A stretch of DNA of 64,000 nucleotides from Tritrichomonas musculus (lineage: Eukaryota > Parabasalia > Tritrichomonadida > Tritrichomonadidae). Location: positions 124,001 to 188,000 of the forward strand of contig JAPFFF010000014.1 in NCBI GenBank assembly GCA_039105265.1, written 5' to 3'. A program made the translations under genes and the position numbers. Below, piece after piece: positions 51,356 to 61,323 of this stretch (its first letter is position 1; every line of letters begins with the position of its first letter). Under the pieces are notes generated by a model that ran no database searches, was not told the DNA's origin, and saw only the letters and a list, made by a program, of their open reading frames with translations.

Positions 51356-54091
51356 TGATGACAATTCAAAATATTCTTTCGATTTATTATAATTTTGTTC
51401 AACTCCTTTTCCTTCAAAATAAAGTTTTCCGACTTTGAAAAGGGTTTTCCAATTTCCTTGTCTCCCAGATAATTCATAATATTCTTTTGCTTTTGTATAA
51501 TTCTGCTCAACTCCTTGTCCATTGTAATAAAGATTTCCCAATCTATATAATGCATTTAAATTGCTCATGTTTGCTGATTGCTCATAATATTCCTTCGTTT
51601 TCAAGTAATTCTTTTTAACACCAAGTCCCTTCAAAAAAAGATTTCCAATTTTATAAATAGCACCAGTGTCATTTTCTTGAGCAGCCAATTCATAATATTG
51701 TTTAGCCAAAAAATAGTCTTTATCGTTTTTATAAAAGTCTCCCATGTTGACTAATGCATTTATATTTCCTTCTTTAATTGATAATTCGAAATATTCTTTT
51801 GCCTTTTTATAATCTCGTTTAACTCCATATCCATTTAGATATAAAATCCCTAAGTAATTCAATGCATCCGAATCATTTTGTTTTGCTGATAATTCATAAT
51901 ATTCTCTTGCTTTTGTATAATCTTTTTCAACTCCATATCCATTATGATTAATATTTCCTAAATTAAATAATGCAATTGAATTGTCTTGCTTTGCTGATAA
52001 CTCATAATATTCTCTGGCTTTTTTATAATTTTTCTCAACTCCATATCCATTAAAATAAAAATTACCTAACTGATTTAATGCATCTGAATCATTTTGTTTA
52101 GCTGATAATTCAAAATATTCTTTTGCTTTTTTATAATCTTGTTTAACTCCATATCCATTTCTATAAAAACATCCAAGATTATATGCTGCATATGCATTGT
52201 CTTGCTTTGCTGATAATTTAAAATATTCTCTCGCTTTTATATAATCTTGTTCAACTCCATATCCATGTCTATACAGATGTCCAAGATTATTAAATGCATC
52301 TGCGATTTCTTGTTTTGCTGATAATTCATAATATTCTCTCGCTTTTATATAATCTTGTTCAACTCCATTGCCATAATAATAAAGGTCACCTAAGTTACTT
52401 AGTGCATCTGAATTGTTTTGCATTATTGATAATTCATAATATTCTTTAGCTTTTTTGTAATCTTGTTCAACACCATATCCTTTTCGATATAGATATCCTA
52501 AGTTACTTAGTGCATCTGAATTGTTTTGTTTTATTGATAATTCATAATATTCTCTTGCTTTTTTATAATCTTGTTCAACACCATATCCATTTTGGTAAAG
52601 AATTCCAAGACTATTTAATGCATCGGAATTGTTTTGTTTTGCTGATAATTCATAACATTCTCTCGCCTTGTTATAATCTTGTTTAACTCCTAATCCAAAG
52701 TTATAAAGATCTCCATTTATTAGAATATAATAACTAATTAATTCCGATATACTTGGTCGTGTTTCTGGATTTTCATCAATGCATTTATTAATTATTTCTT
52801 GATATTTTTTAAGCTTTAGATATTTTGAATAGAATTCATCTGGAAAAAGATGTTTAAGTAGGTTTTTCCCGATAAAATAAATGTCAGATGAATATGAAAA
52901 TGTAATTTCCGGTGGTGTGTTCAGTAGATCTTGAGTGATTTCATTAGTTTTACTTGCTGATGTTGAATAAATCATTCTATCAAAATCAATAAGAAATATT
53001 TCACCATCGTTATTTACAATAAAGTTGTTTGTTTTCAAATCTCGATAAATAAAATTATTATTATGAATATATTCAATTATTTTCAAGATTTTTATGATCA
53101 TTTGAACACTTGTGAAAATGTTTATTTCTTTTATTTTCCCTAGGGTTTCACCTTCAATATATTCAACAATCAAACCTTTATCTTTTTTCTCTTTTAATAT
53201 TCCATAAAACTGTGGGAAGTATGGATGATTAAGATTTTTGTAATTGAAAAGTTCTCTTTCAAATAATTTAACATTATCTTTCTCTTTTCTGCTGTTGCAA
53301 AATATTTTTAATGCATTAATTTTTGAAAGCTCAATGTGATAAATAAGATAAACACAAGAAGAACCTCCATTTCCTAGATTCATCAATTCAATGTAGTCTT
53401 TTTTGTGAAATTGAAAAGATTCTGATTTCTTATGAAAAAGTTCTTCAAATTGAATAGAATTTGATCGTTTAATTTTGGAATTGTTGTAGCTCTTCATAAG
53501 TAAAAATCCAACAACACTTCTTCGAATTGTCATCCAAAAATTTTTGACTTTGTTTGATTTTTCATAAATTCCAAATTTACATAAAAAATTTGAAATTTTG
53601 TCGAAAAATTTTGAAGTCGAAAATTGAAATATATTATCATTCGTTATTTGCTGAAGTTCATCTTTGATTTCTTCATTATAACAATATGTAGTTGAATCTT
53701 TGTTTTTGTTAAAAAAAGGAAGAAAATAAGAAATGATTTTGGATTGAATAATTATTAATGAGTATTCAAAACAAATAATATAGAAATCATCATCGTAATT
53801 ATTAGCGGATTCACAATCTATATATTTATCGATAATAATAATATGACTATCGTTGTTTTTTTCGAGTAAATGTTTAAAATCTTTTTTGTCATCCATGAAT
53901 ATATCGAAAGAAAATTTTTGAAGCTCTTCATCCAATTTAGCATTTGGTGTTTTGATTAATTTTTCATTTAACTTAGTTTGAAAATCTTTGAAAATATTGA
54001 TAGGAGATTTGAGAGGATGATAATTATAGTCTCTCAAAAAATTGTGAAAAAAAGCATTTTCTCTCAAAAAAATTTGCGAACTTTTTTTCAT
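51293..54091 (-). CDS. Second protein kinase fused to Sel1 repeats
   Basis: The 932-residue protein starts at the ATG complementary to 54089-54091; seven earlier codons are open only from a TTG. It repeats the plan of the 37475-41338 protein: a helical N-terminal domain, a kinase domain at about 235-425 and about fourteen Sel1 repeats. Kinase motifs are GNGGSSCV at 240-247, Lys262 in NALK, YRDLKTNN at 349-356, DFD at 369-371 in place of DFG and PPE at 393-395. The repeats follow the pattern YGVEQDYxKAREYYELSAKQ. The last residues (QWNLLSWPFLFKRRYF) do not fit the repeat, because the frame has slipped relative to the decayed tail at 51000-51355. Catalytic residues are present, so the kinase part may still work. 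Substrate unknown. Confidence 0.85.
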   Translation of the reverse strand: MKKSSQIFLRENAFFHNFLRDYNYHPLKSPINIFKDFQTKLNEKLIKTPNAKLDEELQKFSFDIFMDDKKDFKHLLEKNNDSHIIIIDKYIDCESANNYDDDFYIICFEYSLIIIQSKIISYFLPFFNKNKDSTTYCYNEEIKDELQQITNDNIFQFSTSKFFDKISNFLCKFGIYEKSNKVKNFWMTIRRSVVGFLLMKSYNNSKIKRSNSIQFEELFHKKSESFQFHKKDYIELMNLGNGGSSCVYLIYHIELSKINALKIFCNSRKEKDNVKLFERELFNYKNLNHPYFPQFYGILKEKKDKGLIVEYIEGETLGKIKEINIFTSVQMIIKILKIIEYIHNNNFIYRDLKTNNFIVNNDGEIFLIDFDRMIYSTSASKTNEITQDLLNTPPEITFSYSSDIYFIGKNLLKHLFPDEFYSKYLKLKKYQEIINKCIDENPETRPSISELISYYILINGDLYNFGLGVKQDYNKARECYELSAKQNNSDALNSLGILYQNGYGVEQDYKKAREYYELSIKQNNSDALSNLGYLYRKGYGVEQDYKKAKEYYELSIMQNNSDALSNLGDLYYYGNGVEQDYIKAREYYELSAKQEIADAFNNLGHLYRHGYGVEQDYIKAREYFKLSAKQDNAYAAYNLGCFYRNGYGVKQDYKKAKEYFELSAKQNDSDALNQLGNFYFNGYGVEKNYKKAREYYELSAKQDNSIALFNLGNINHNGYGVEKDYTKAREYYELSAKQNDSDALNYLGILYLNGYGVKRDYKKAKEYFELSIKEGNINALVNMGDFYKNDKDYFLAKQYYELAAQENDTGAIYKIGNLFLKGLGVKKNYLKTKEYYEQSANMSNLNALYRLGNLYYNGQGVEQNYTKAKEYYELSGRQGNWKTLFKVGKLYFEGKGVEQNYNKSKEYFELSSYNSNQWNLLSWPFLFKRRYF

Positions 54092-54934
54092 TTTTCTCAC
54101 AAAAATTCTCAAAATTTAAAGACCAAAAAAACTTTTTTATTCAAAAAAATTGTGAGAATTTGGACATTCGTTTAAATATAATAGTTTCCAGTATTATTTA
54201 AAGAAAGATACTTTTTATTTTCAAATTTTGACAAAATACAGCATGGTCCCATCTTCAAAATAACTTTACCACTAACTGTTAGCAATTTTCTCCCAGAATC
54301 AGCAATCAAAATTATAATTATTTAGAAATCTGACTTTTCCTTCTTTTTTTAGATGTCCTGAAACTTTTCTAATTGCGATAGATCAAGAGAAACGATGTTT
54401 ATTTTCTTAAATTCAAAATAGGTGATACCGTCAATTGGCAAAAATTAGTTTTTTTTTTAGGCAAATCCCAAACTTTAAGGTGCCCGCCATCCCAGCTATC
54501 CTAATTCTTTAATGGTTGCAAATGAATCATCTGGAAATTAATAGTTTTTTATCTTAGTAAACATTTTACTTTTTGAATTACCGAAAAAAGATTGATAGGA
54601 CTTTTAACTTTTTAAAAGAATGTAAAATATTTTTAAATACTGATTATTTGAGATTTGTTAAGTGCGATCAACAATTGAATCTATTTCCAATCAATCTTTT
54701 TTCGGAACACTATAATTTTTTGAATACTTTAGTACCAGAATTTTTTACTTTTGAAAAATTTATTTAATAACAATATTTCCTTGATAAATGGCAAATTGCT
54801 TTAAAAAAGAAATTAGCAATTCTATATATGCTCATACATTCAAGTTAATTCAAATAGAGATTTCCGATCAACAAACATAGATTTAGTAAAAATAATAAAT
54901 AAATGCATACAGTTTTATATATAATGAGTTTAAA
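54092..54934. other. Intergenic, nothing recognised
   Basis: AT-rich spacer. No gene, repeat or RNA is recognised; short frames lack features. Confidence 0.5.
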
Positions 54935-55156
54935 TTATATGAATACAAAATAATATATAACTTTTTTAGGAGGTAGATCAAAAATTGGTATAGAAAAAAC
55001 ACTTTTAATAAACAATATTTCTGTAGAAAGTTCGAATCGAAGTCTCAACATTTGAATAGAGTTTACAAAATAATTAAAGTCAATTTTATCTTCATAAATT
55101 CCACTTATAATTCCAGCCTGCGAATTTGTGAATTGAAATATTTTGGAATATACCAT
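54935..55156 (-). CDS. Small hypothetical protein
   Basis: A 73-codon frame begins with an ATG and has protein-like composition (QFTNSQAGIISGIYEDKIDF, then LRLRFELSTEILF). It has no recognised domain and no clear initiator upstream. It may be a fragment of a larger gene. Confidence 0.3.
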   Translation of the reverse strand: MVYSKIFQFTNSQAGIISGIYEDKIDFNYFVNSIQMLRLRFELSTEILFIKSVFSIPIFDLPPKKVIYYFVFI

Positions 55157-55846
55157 TGCAACGTAATCTTTTTTGTCATGCTATTTCAGGTCAGCTAAAT
55201 AATTTAACTCTCATTCTTGGTAATAGGTGTATAGTTCGAGATTAATGCATAAAGATCCCAAATCATGCATTAAGAAAAGGTATTCAAAAAGTTATGATTT
55301 TTCTGATGAAGATAAATGGTCAAAATTGACCTTATGTTTCAGGAAATTGACATTTTTCCGGGAAAATTTTAAAATAAAATTTTTAATAAAACAAAATTAT
55401 CTATTTATCTTTAAAAAGTATTGAGAAAAAATGCAATTAATTTTTGTACAGTATTCAAAAAGTTGAACAAACATTATGAGTCAAAACAGAATTTCTTTTA
55501 CGTACAAATCTAGTAAATAAATATTCATTTTAATTGTGTATATAAATGCTAAAAAAAGATTATATAAAATATTATAAAATCAATCTTGTGAATGAATTTT
55601 TTTTGCATTTCTCAAATTTGAATAAAAATTATTAGTCAGAAGGATGTTGTGGTGTTATATTTATTTGAATCACACAAAAAATCAATCTATGAATTTATCA
55701 CATGGAATTTCATATTCACAGTTGGGTAAACTACATTCCAAAAACCAGACCATTCAAATATTTAAACAATTTTTGTGAATATATTGAAATTGTTTGAATA
55801 TTTTCTCTCAATTTTTTCAATTTCATTGAATTTTAATTAATAGGTA
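55157..55846. other. Intergenic with short inverted repeat
   Basis: AT-rich spacer. ATATTTAAACAATTT at about 55757 and AAATTGTTTGAATATT at about 55788 form a short imperfect hairpin. TTCAAAAAGTT occurs at about 55279 and 55453; this decamer also recurs in other spacers of the window. Confidence 0.4.
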
Positions 55847-56306
55847 CAAGTTTTTCAACAAGTAAAGGTCCAACACTGCAAAGTGATGCTTCCCAACCAA
55901 ATACCGAAACAAGTCTTGATAGATCTACAAGCTCCCAAACTGATTTTTCAACAAATAATGACACCATTATTCACCACCCAAATCTTATCCAACAAAATTC
56001 GAAGATAAATCTTGATGAACCATTTAACCATAAAGAATTACAAATAATTAATGATTCCAATAATTCACTACAAATCTCTGTTCCTAACAGTTCGCTATCA
56101 AACAAAAATCCATTTAATTCAGTGCCACTTAATTCACCGCAAATTCCTATATCTCAAACAAAGAATTTGAAGAAGAAATTGAAGAAGATGTAGAATTAGA
56201 AGAAGATGATGATGATGAGGAAGAATTTGTCGTTGTTCATCGATTCGATGTAGCCTTGATCTGCTGTAATGCAGGACAGCTTTTCTCCTTGCTCACTTCG
56301 ACATGA
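55847..56306 (+). pseudogene. Start-less Ser/Asn/Gln-rich reading frame
   Basis: From 55847 to about 56193 one frame is open for about 115 codons with protein-like sequence (TSFSTSKGPTLQSDASQPN, QQNSKINLDEPFN, NSSLSNKNPFNSVPLNSPQ) but no ATG. Near 56165 a second frame takes over with EFEEEIEEDVELEEDDDDEE and ends in TGA at about 56304. It looks like a broken gene for a low-complexity polar protein, cut at its 5' end, or an exon whose start lies elsewhere. It is convergent with the kinase gene at 56320. Confidence 0.45.
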
Positions 56307-56319
56307 ATTCAATTTGATG

Positions 56320-58780
56320 TTAAAAGGAAGAGTCTTCTTCTTCTTTATCTGATGAAAGTTGCGTAATTGATGATCTGGATGATCTCCTATCTGATTTTGA
56401 TTTTGTGCTGGAAGAGTCTTCTTCTTCTTCAGACATCATTCTTTTATTCCTTGATGATCTGGATGATCTCTTATTTGATTTTGATCTTGATCTTGATCTT
56501 GATTTTCTGCTGGAAGAGTCTTCTTCTTCTTTATCTGATGAAAGTTGCGTAATTGGTGATCTGGATGATCTCTTATCTGATTTTGATTTTGTGCTGGAAG
56601 AGTCTTCTTCTTCAGACATCATTCTTCTATTCCTTGGTGATCTGGATGATCTCTTATTTGATTTTGATCTTGATCTTGATCTTGATTTTCTGCTGGAAGA
56701 GTCTTCTTCTTCTTTATCTGATGAAAGTTGCGTAATTGATGATCTAGATGATCTCTTATCTATTTTTGATTTTCTGCTGGAAGAGTCTTCTTCTTCTTCA
56801 GACATCATTCTTTTATTCCTTGGTGATCTGGATGATCTCTTATCTGATTTTGATTTTGTGCTGGAAGAGTCTTCTTCTTCTTCAGACATCATTCTTCTAT
56901 TCCTTGGTGATCTGGATGATCTCTTATTTGATTTTGATCTTGATCTTGATCTTGATTTTCTGCTGGAAGAGTCTTCTTCTTCTTTATCTGATGAAAGTTG
57001 CGTAATTGATGATCTAGATGATCTCTTATTTGATTTTGATTTTCTGCTGGAAGAGTCTTCTTCTTCTTTATCTGATGAAAGTTGCGTAATTGGTGATCTA
57101 GATGATCTCCTATCTGATTTTGATTTTGTACTGGAAGAGTCTTCTTCTTCTTCAGACATCATTCTTTTATTCCTTGGTGATCTGGATGATCTCTTATTTG
57201 ATTTTGATCTTGATCTTGATCTTGATTTTCTGCTGGAAGAGTCTTCTTCTTCTTTATCTGATGAAAGTTGCGTAATTGATGATCTAGATGATCTCTTATT
57301 TGATTTTGATTTTCTGCTGGAAGAGTCTTCTTCTTCTTTATCTGATGAAAGTTGCGTAATTGATGATCTAGATGATCTCTTATCTATTTTTGATTTTCTG
57401 CTGGAAGAGTCTTCTTCTTCTTCAGACATCATTCTTTTATTCCTTGGTGATCTGGATGATCTCTTATCTGATTTTGATTTTGTGCTGGAAGAGTCTTCTT
57501 CTTCTTCAGACATCATTCTTCTATTCCTTGGTGATCTGGATGATCTCTTATTTGATTTTGATCTTGATCTTGATCTTGATTTTCTGCTGGAAGAGTCTTC
57601 TTCTTCTTTATCTGATGAAAGTTGCGTAATTGATGATCTAGATGATCTCTTATTTGATTTTGATTTTCTGCTGGAAGAGTCTTCTTCTTCTTTATCTGAT
57701 GAAAGTTGCGTAATTGATGATCTAGATGATCTCTTATTTGATTTTGATTTTCTGCTGGAAGAGTCTTCTTCTTCTTTATCTGATGAAAGTTGCGTAATTG
57801 ATGATCTAGATGATCTCTTATCTATTTTTGATTTTTTGCTGGAAGAGTCTTCTTCTTCTTCAGACATCATTCTTTTATTCCTTGGTGATCTGGATGATCT
57901 CTTATCTGATTTTGATTTTGTGCTGGAAGAGTCTTCTTCTTCTTCAGACATCATTCTTCTATTCCTTGGTGATCTGGATGATCTCTTATTTGATTTTGAT
58001 CTTGATCTTGATCTTGATTTTCTGCTGGAAGAGTCTTCTTCTTCTTTATCTGATGAAAGTTGCGTAATTGATGATCTAGATGATCTCTTATTTGATTTTG
58101 ATTTTCTGCTGGAAGAGTCTTCTTCTTCTTTATCTGATGAAAGTTGCGTAATTGATGATCTAGATGATCTCTTATCTATTTTTGATTTTCTGCTGGAAGA
58201 GTCTTCTTCTTCTTCAGACATCATTCTTCTATTCCTTGGTGATCTGGATGATCTCTTATTTGATTTTGATCTTGATCTTGATCTTGATTTTCTGCTGGAA
58301 GAGTCTTCTTCTTCTTTATCTGATGAAAGTTGCGTAATTGATGATCTAGATGATCTCTTATTTGATTTTGATTTTCTGCTGGAAGAGTCTTCTTCTTCTT
58401 TATCTGATGAAAGTTGCGTAATTGGTGATCTAGATGATCTCCTATCTGATTTTGATTTTGTACTGGAAGAGTCTTCTTCTTCTTCAGACATCATTCTTTT
58501 ATTCCTTGGTGATCTGGATGATCTCTTATTTGATTTTGATCTTGATCTTGATTTTGATTTTCTGCTGGAAGAGTCTTCTTCTTCTTTATCTGATGAAAGT
58601 TGCGTAATTGATGATCTAGATGATCTCTTATCTATTTTTGATTTTCTGCTGGAAGAGTCTTCTTCTTCTTCAGACATCATTCTTCTATTCCTTGGTGATC
58701 TAGATGATCTCTTATTTGATTTTGATCTTGATCTTGATCTTGATTTTCTGCTGGAAGAGTCTTCTTCATATGCATTTCGT
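56320..58780. repeat. 84-bp-type tandem repeat encoding the RS tail
   Basis: Units of about 84 bases, with occasional 24-36-base SRSRSRS expansions, repeat with few differences. Larger blocks recur, for example at 56748, 57372 and 57810 (offsets 624 and 438). The opposite strand is also open (56405-58828) because of the repeat's codon pattern; I regard that as a shadow. Confidence 0.85.
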
Positions 58781-60126
58781 CTTGGTGATCTGGAAGATTT
58801 TCTTCTGAAAACCCTAAAAGTGCCTTGATTTTCGTCAGAACTCGTTTTATCATCAATGACAAAATTGATTTTTTTTACAGATGTCTCTATCGTTGATGTT
58901 TCTGGTTTATTTTCTAATTTGCGCTTGATCTCTTCGATCTCGTTAGTTTGATCATTTATTTTGCTTAACTGACTCAACAACTGCTTATTAATCGACATTT
59001 GCTCTGAAATGAACTCAGCATTTGCAGACAACTTTTTATTCATTTCATCAATTATTTTTTGTTGTTCTGAAATTGTTTTCTTTAGTTCAACGATTGCATC
59101 GGAATCACCACAATTTCCAACGACATCGTTATTGGTCACTTTTTCATTTGTTATGCTGTCGATGTACAAGAAGATGTCGTCAATGTCAGCGTTCTCAAGA
59201 TAGTAGCTTTCGCCACTTTCATTCCCGAAATTGTCTTCATTTCTCCTGCTTGAGTCGTAAACTTCGCATTCGAGATTGAAAGCGAGCTTGTTGAAGATTT
59301 CCTCAAAAGTCGGTCGATCATTTGGATTCGCTCGCCAGCACTTTTCGATCAACTTTTTCAATGAACTTTTTATAGGAACTGTGAAACTGGGACGATAGAA
59401 ATTTTCAATCAACTTCTTATTGAATTGATATTCGGTCATTTTACCTTGCATAAATTCAGGAAAAGGAATCAATTCCGTTACGATTTCATACATGATCATT
59501 CCAAATGAATAAACATCGGCTTTTCCGTTATAGCTACACTGGCCATTAACGACTTCGGGAGCCATGTATATCGATGTTCCGCAAACTTTAGATTGTTTTA
59601 ATGAATTATTTACATCATAAAATTTCGAAAGACCAAAATCAGTAATGTGTGGGTGGAAATCGGAGTCAATTAGAATGTTATCTGGTTTTAGATCACGATG
59701 TATTACATAGTGTTTGTGAAGTACCATCATTCCATAGGATATTCCAATAAGTATTATTTGTCGTGAGGTATCATCGTAATTTTTATCAGCAAATCCGTTT
59801 CGGGAATCTCGAAGAATTGAATAAAGGGACCCCCGTTCTACTATATCCATAAGAATGGTGATATTATCATTATTGGAAAAATCTTTTAGCGAAAAACCTC
59901 GAAATTTAACAAGTGTTGGGTGTGAAATACGAACCATAATTTGTATTTCACGATTTGTCATTTCTTTTGTTTGCTCGTTTTCGTATTTTATTACTTTGGC
60001 TGCAAAATGCTTATCTGTTTTTTTATCTTTGACTTCATATACAACACCGAAAGCTCCTCGATTGATTTCTTTGACGATTTTGAAGTTCTTGAGTTGAATT
60101 TTGTAATTATTTATTTGATTTGTCAT
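56320..60126 (-). CDS. TKL-like protein kinase with long RS-repeat tail
   Basis: The 1268-residue protein begins with a complete kinase domain at about 15-283: glycine loop NRGAFGVV at 22-29, Lys44, HRDLKPDN at 143-150, DFG at 163-165, APE at 189-191 and DVYSFG near 205. Its sequence type matches the tyrosine-kinase-like kinases abundant in trichomonads. A coiled coil follows at about 338-405 (KKTISEQQKIIDEMNKKL). From about 430 to the end there are some 28 repeats of about 28 residues, alternating SSRSPRNRRMMSEEEEDSSS and SSRSSITQLSSDKEEEDSSS types with inserted SRSRSRSKSNKR. The last unit is cut at DSSF and the stop. RS repeats are usual in splicing factors and are SR-kinase substrates, so self-phosphorylation or nuclear condensate targeting is possible. 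Confidence 0.88.
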   Translation of the reverse strand: MTNQINNYKIQLKNFKIVKEINRGAFGVVYEVKDKKTDKHFAAKVIKYENEQTKEMTNREIQIMVRISHPTLVKFRGFSLKDFSNNDNITILMDIVERGSLYSILRDSRNGFADKNYDDTSRQIILIGISYGMMVLHKHYVIHRDLKPDNILIDSDFHPHITDFGLSKFYDVNNSLKQSKVCGTSIYMAPEVVNGQCSYNGKADVYSFGMIMYEIVTELIPFPEFMQGKMTEYQFNKKLIENFYRPSFTVPIKSSLKKLIEKCWRANPNDRPTFEEIFNKLAFNLECEVYDSSRRNEDNFGNESGESYYLENADIDDIFLYIDSITNEKVTNNDVVGNCGDSDAIVELKKTISEQQKIIDEMNKKLSANAEFISEQMSINKQLLSQLSKINDQTNEIEEIKRKLENKPETSTIETSVKKINFVIDDKTSSDENQGTFRVFRRKSSRSPRRNAYEEDSSSRKSRSRSRSKSNKRSSRSPRNRRMMSEEEEDSSSRKSKIDKRSSRSSITQLSSDKEEEDSSSRKSKSRSRSKSNKRSSRSPRNKRMMSEEEEDSSSTKSKSDRRSSRSPITQLSSDKEEEDSSSRKSKSNKRSSRSSITQLSSDKEEEDSSSRKSRSRSRSKSNKRSSRSPRNRRMMSEEEEDSSSRKSKIDKRSSRSSITQLSSDKEEEDSSSRKSKSNKRSSRSSITQLSSDKEEEDSSSRKSRSRSRSKSNKRSSRSPRNRRMMSEEEEDSSSTKSKSDKRSSRSPRNKRMMSEEEEDSSSKKSKIDKRSSRSSITQLSSDKEEEDSSSRKSKSNKRSSRSSITQLSSDKEEEDSSSRKSKSNKRSSRSSITQLSSDKEEEDSSSRKSRSRSRSKSNKRSSRSPRNRRMMSEEEEDSSSTKSKSDKRSSRSPRNKRMMSEEEEDSSSRKSKIDKRSSRSSITQLSSDKEEEDSSSRKSKSNKRSSRSSITQLSSDKEEEDSSSRKSRSRSRSKSNKRSSRSPRNKRMMSEEEEDSSSTKSKSDRRSSRSPITQLSSDKEEEDSSSRKSKSNKRSSRSSITQLSSDKEEEDSSSRKSRSRSRSKSNKRSSRSPRNRRMMSEEEEDSSSTKSKSDKRSSRSPRNKRMMSEEEEDSSSRKSKIDKRSSRSSITQLSSDKEEEDSSSRKSRSRSRSKSNKRSSRSPRNRRMMSEEEDSSSTKSKSDKRSSRSPITQLSSDKEEEDSSSRKSRSRSRSKSNKRSSRSSRNKRMMSEEEEDSSSTKSKSDRRSSRSSITQLSSDKEEEDSSF

Positions 60127-60129
60127 AAA

Positions 60130-60136
60130 GAGATGA
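60130..60136 (-). promoter_or_regulatory. Initiator TCATCTC of the RS-tail kinase
   Basis: On the - strand TCATCTC places the predicted +1 A eight bases before the kinase ATG at 60126, an ordinary spacing for trichomonad genes. Confidence 0.5.
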
Positions 60137-60223
60137 GAAATGCAATACTAAACAATTTATATTTTACAACCTCTCAATTTTTATATTTTTATTTCCTATT
60201 GAAAAAATCATTCTTTGTTGTAA

Positions 60224-61202
60224 ATGGGAAATACTAAATCAGATCAATTAGATCCAAATGATCCTTTGTTATCAAATTAATCAATAGACACACAATCTTC
60301 ATCTTCAAATATATCCTTAATTGATCAAGCAGCAAATGATATTGGTATTCACAAGAAAAAAGAAGAAGAGGATGAAAATCAAAGATTTATACAGCATTTA
60401 CCTTTAGTTTCTCTTTTGATGTTTTCAATTGGCCCATTACCAAATGTTGCTTCCTTATTATTTGAAACAATCAGCATGTTTTTTATCACAAAACGATTTG
60501 ACTAAACAAAGGCACATATGCAATTGAAATTCTTGGATTTTCTCAACAATATCAAAATTTTCTCACAATCATCGGAATGTTTTTTAGTCAAGTCTTCATC
60601 ACACGTATGGGTTTGTTAATTGGGTCAGGACAACGTGAAGCAGCAATTCATTTGACTTCTGACATTTTCAGACTTATTATATAATTTACAGTATTCCAAT
60701 GTTTTTTGTTATCAAGCCATTCCTCAAGTTTGTCGGAACACAAGATTCCATGATTCTCACTCTTTTCAAATCTTCTTTCATCCGAGCCAAGCTTCATTTA
60801 TTCTTTTCGCAATTATATGTGTTGTATACAAAAGTACCATTATTTTTGTTTGTATGCAAAGTGCCAACAATGATCATGAATCAAGAACTCTTCAAAATTG
60901 TGATTGATATCGGCTTTTCATTTGTCCTTTTTGTCATTATTTTTGCAGGAAAATTTAGCCTGAAGCCAACGATGAAGATGTTTCTAAGTTTTAAGTTTTC
61001 AAAATGTCTTCTTTTTCCAATTCCATTCACATTTGCTTTTGCAACTTCATTCTTTCCTCAGAGGATCATTTTGAAGGCACTCACAGACAGTGCAAAGCAG
61101 AGTGGACAGAGCCAATCAATTGGTGGTGTTTTTGCTGTTTATTCCCAATTTAGTGGACTTGGAAGTGCAATTCCATCAATGCTAACAACAAGTTTAATAT
61201 AA
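60224..61202 (+). pseudogene. Broken MATE-family transporter
   Basis: From the ATG at 60224 consecutive frames carry one MATE-type multidrug exporter. The first reads MGNTKSDQLDPNDPLLSN, an in-frame TAA, then LPLVSLLMFSIGPLPNVASL. After a frameshift near 60505 it goes on with GTYAIEILGFSQQYQNF and RMGLLIGSGQREAAIHLTSD, then a stop near 60680. The last part, 60699-61202, reads FKPFLKFVGTQDSMI-like sequence and GKFSLKPTMKMFLSFKF. Compared with MATE proteins of about 450-500 residues, the middle helices are also shortened. At least three breaks make a working transporter unlikely. TCATT at 60208-60212 is a leftover initiator. The gene is divergent from the kinase at 60126. Confidence 0.75.
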
Positions 61203-61323
61203 AAAGACTGAAGCATTTGTTATTTTGGTCTTTTGTTATTGAAATGACTTTTAGCATTTTGTTTTCACTTTAATATGTCGTCATATTACAGATAAGCTAA
61301 ATATATTAAATTGTCCAAATTTC

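Noticed and set aside
56405-58828. 807-codon + strand ORF opposite the RS repeats
   Set aside because: Shadow of the coding repeat on the - strand. It mirrors the 84-bp unit and has no domain of its own.
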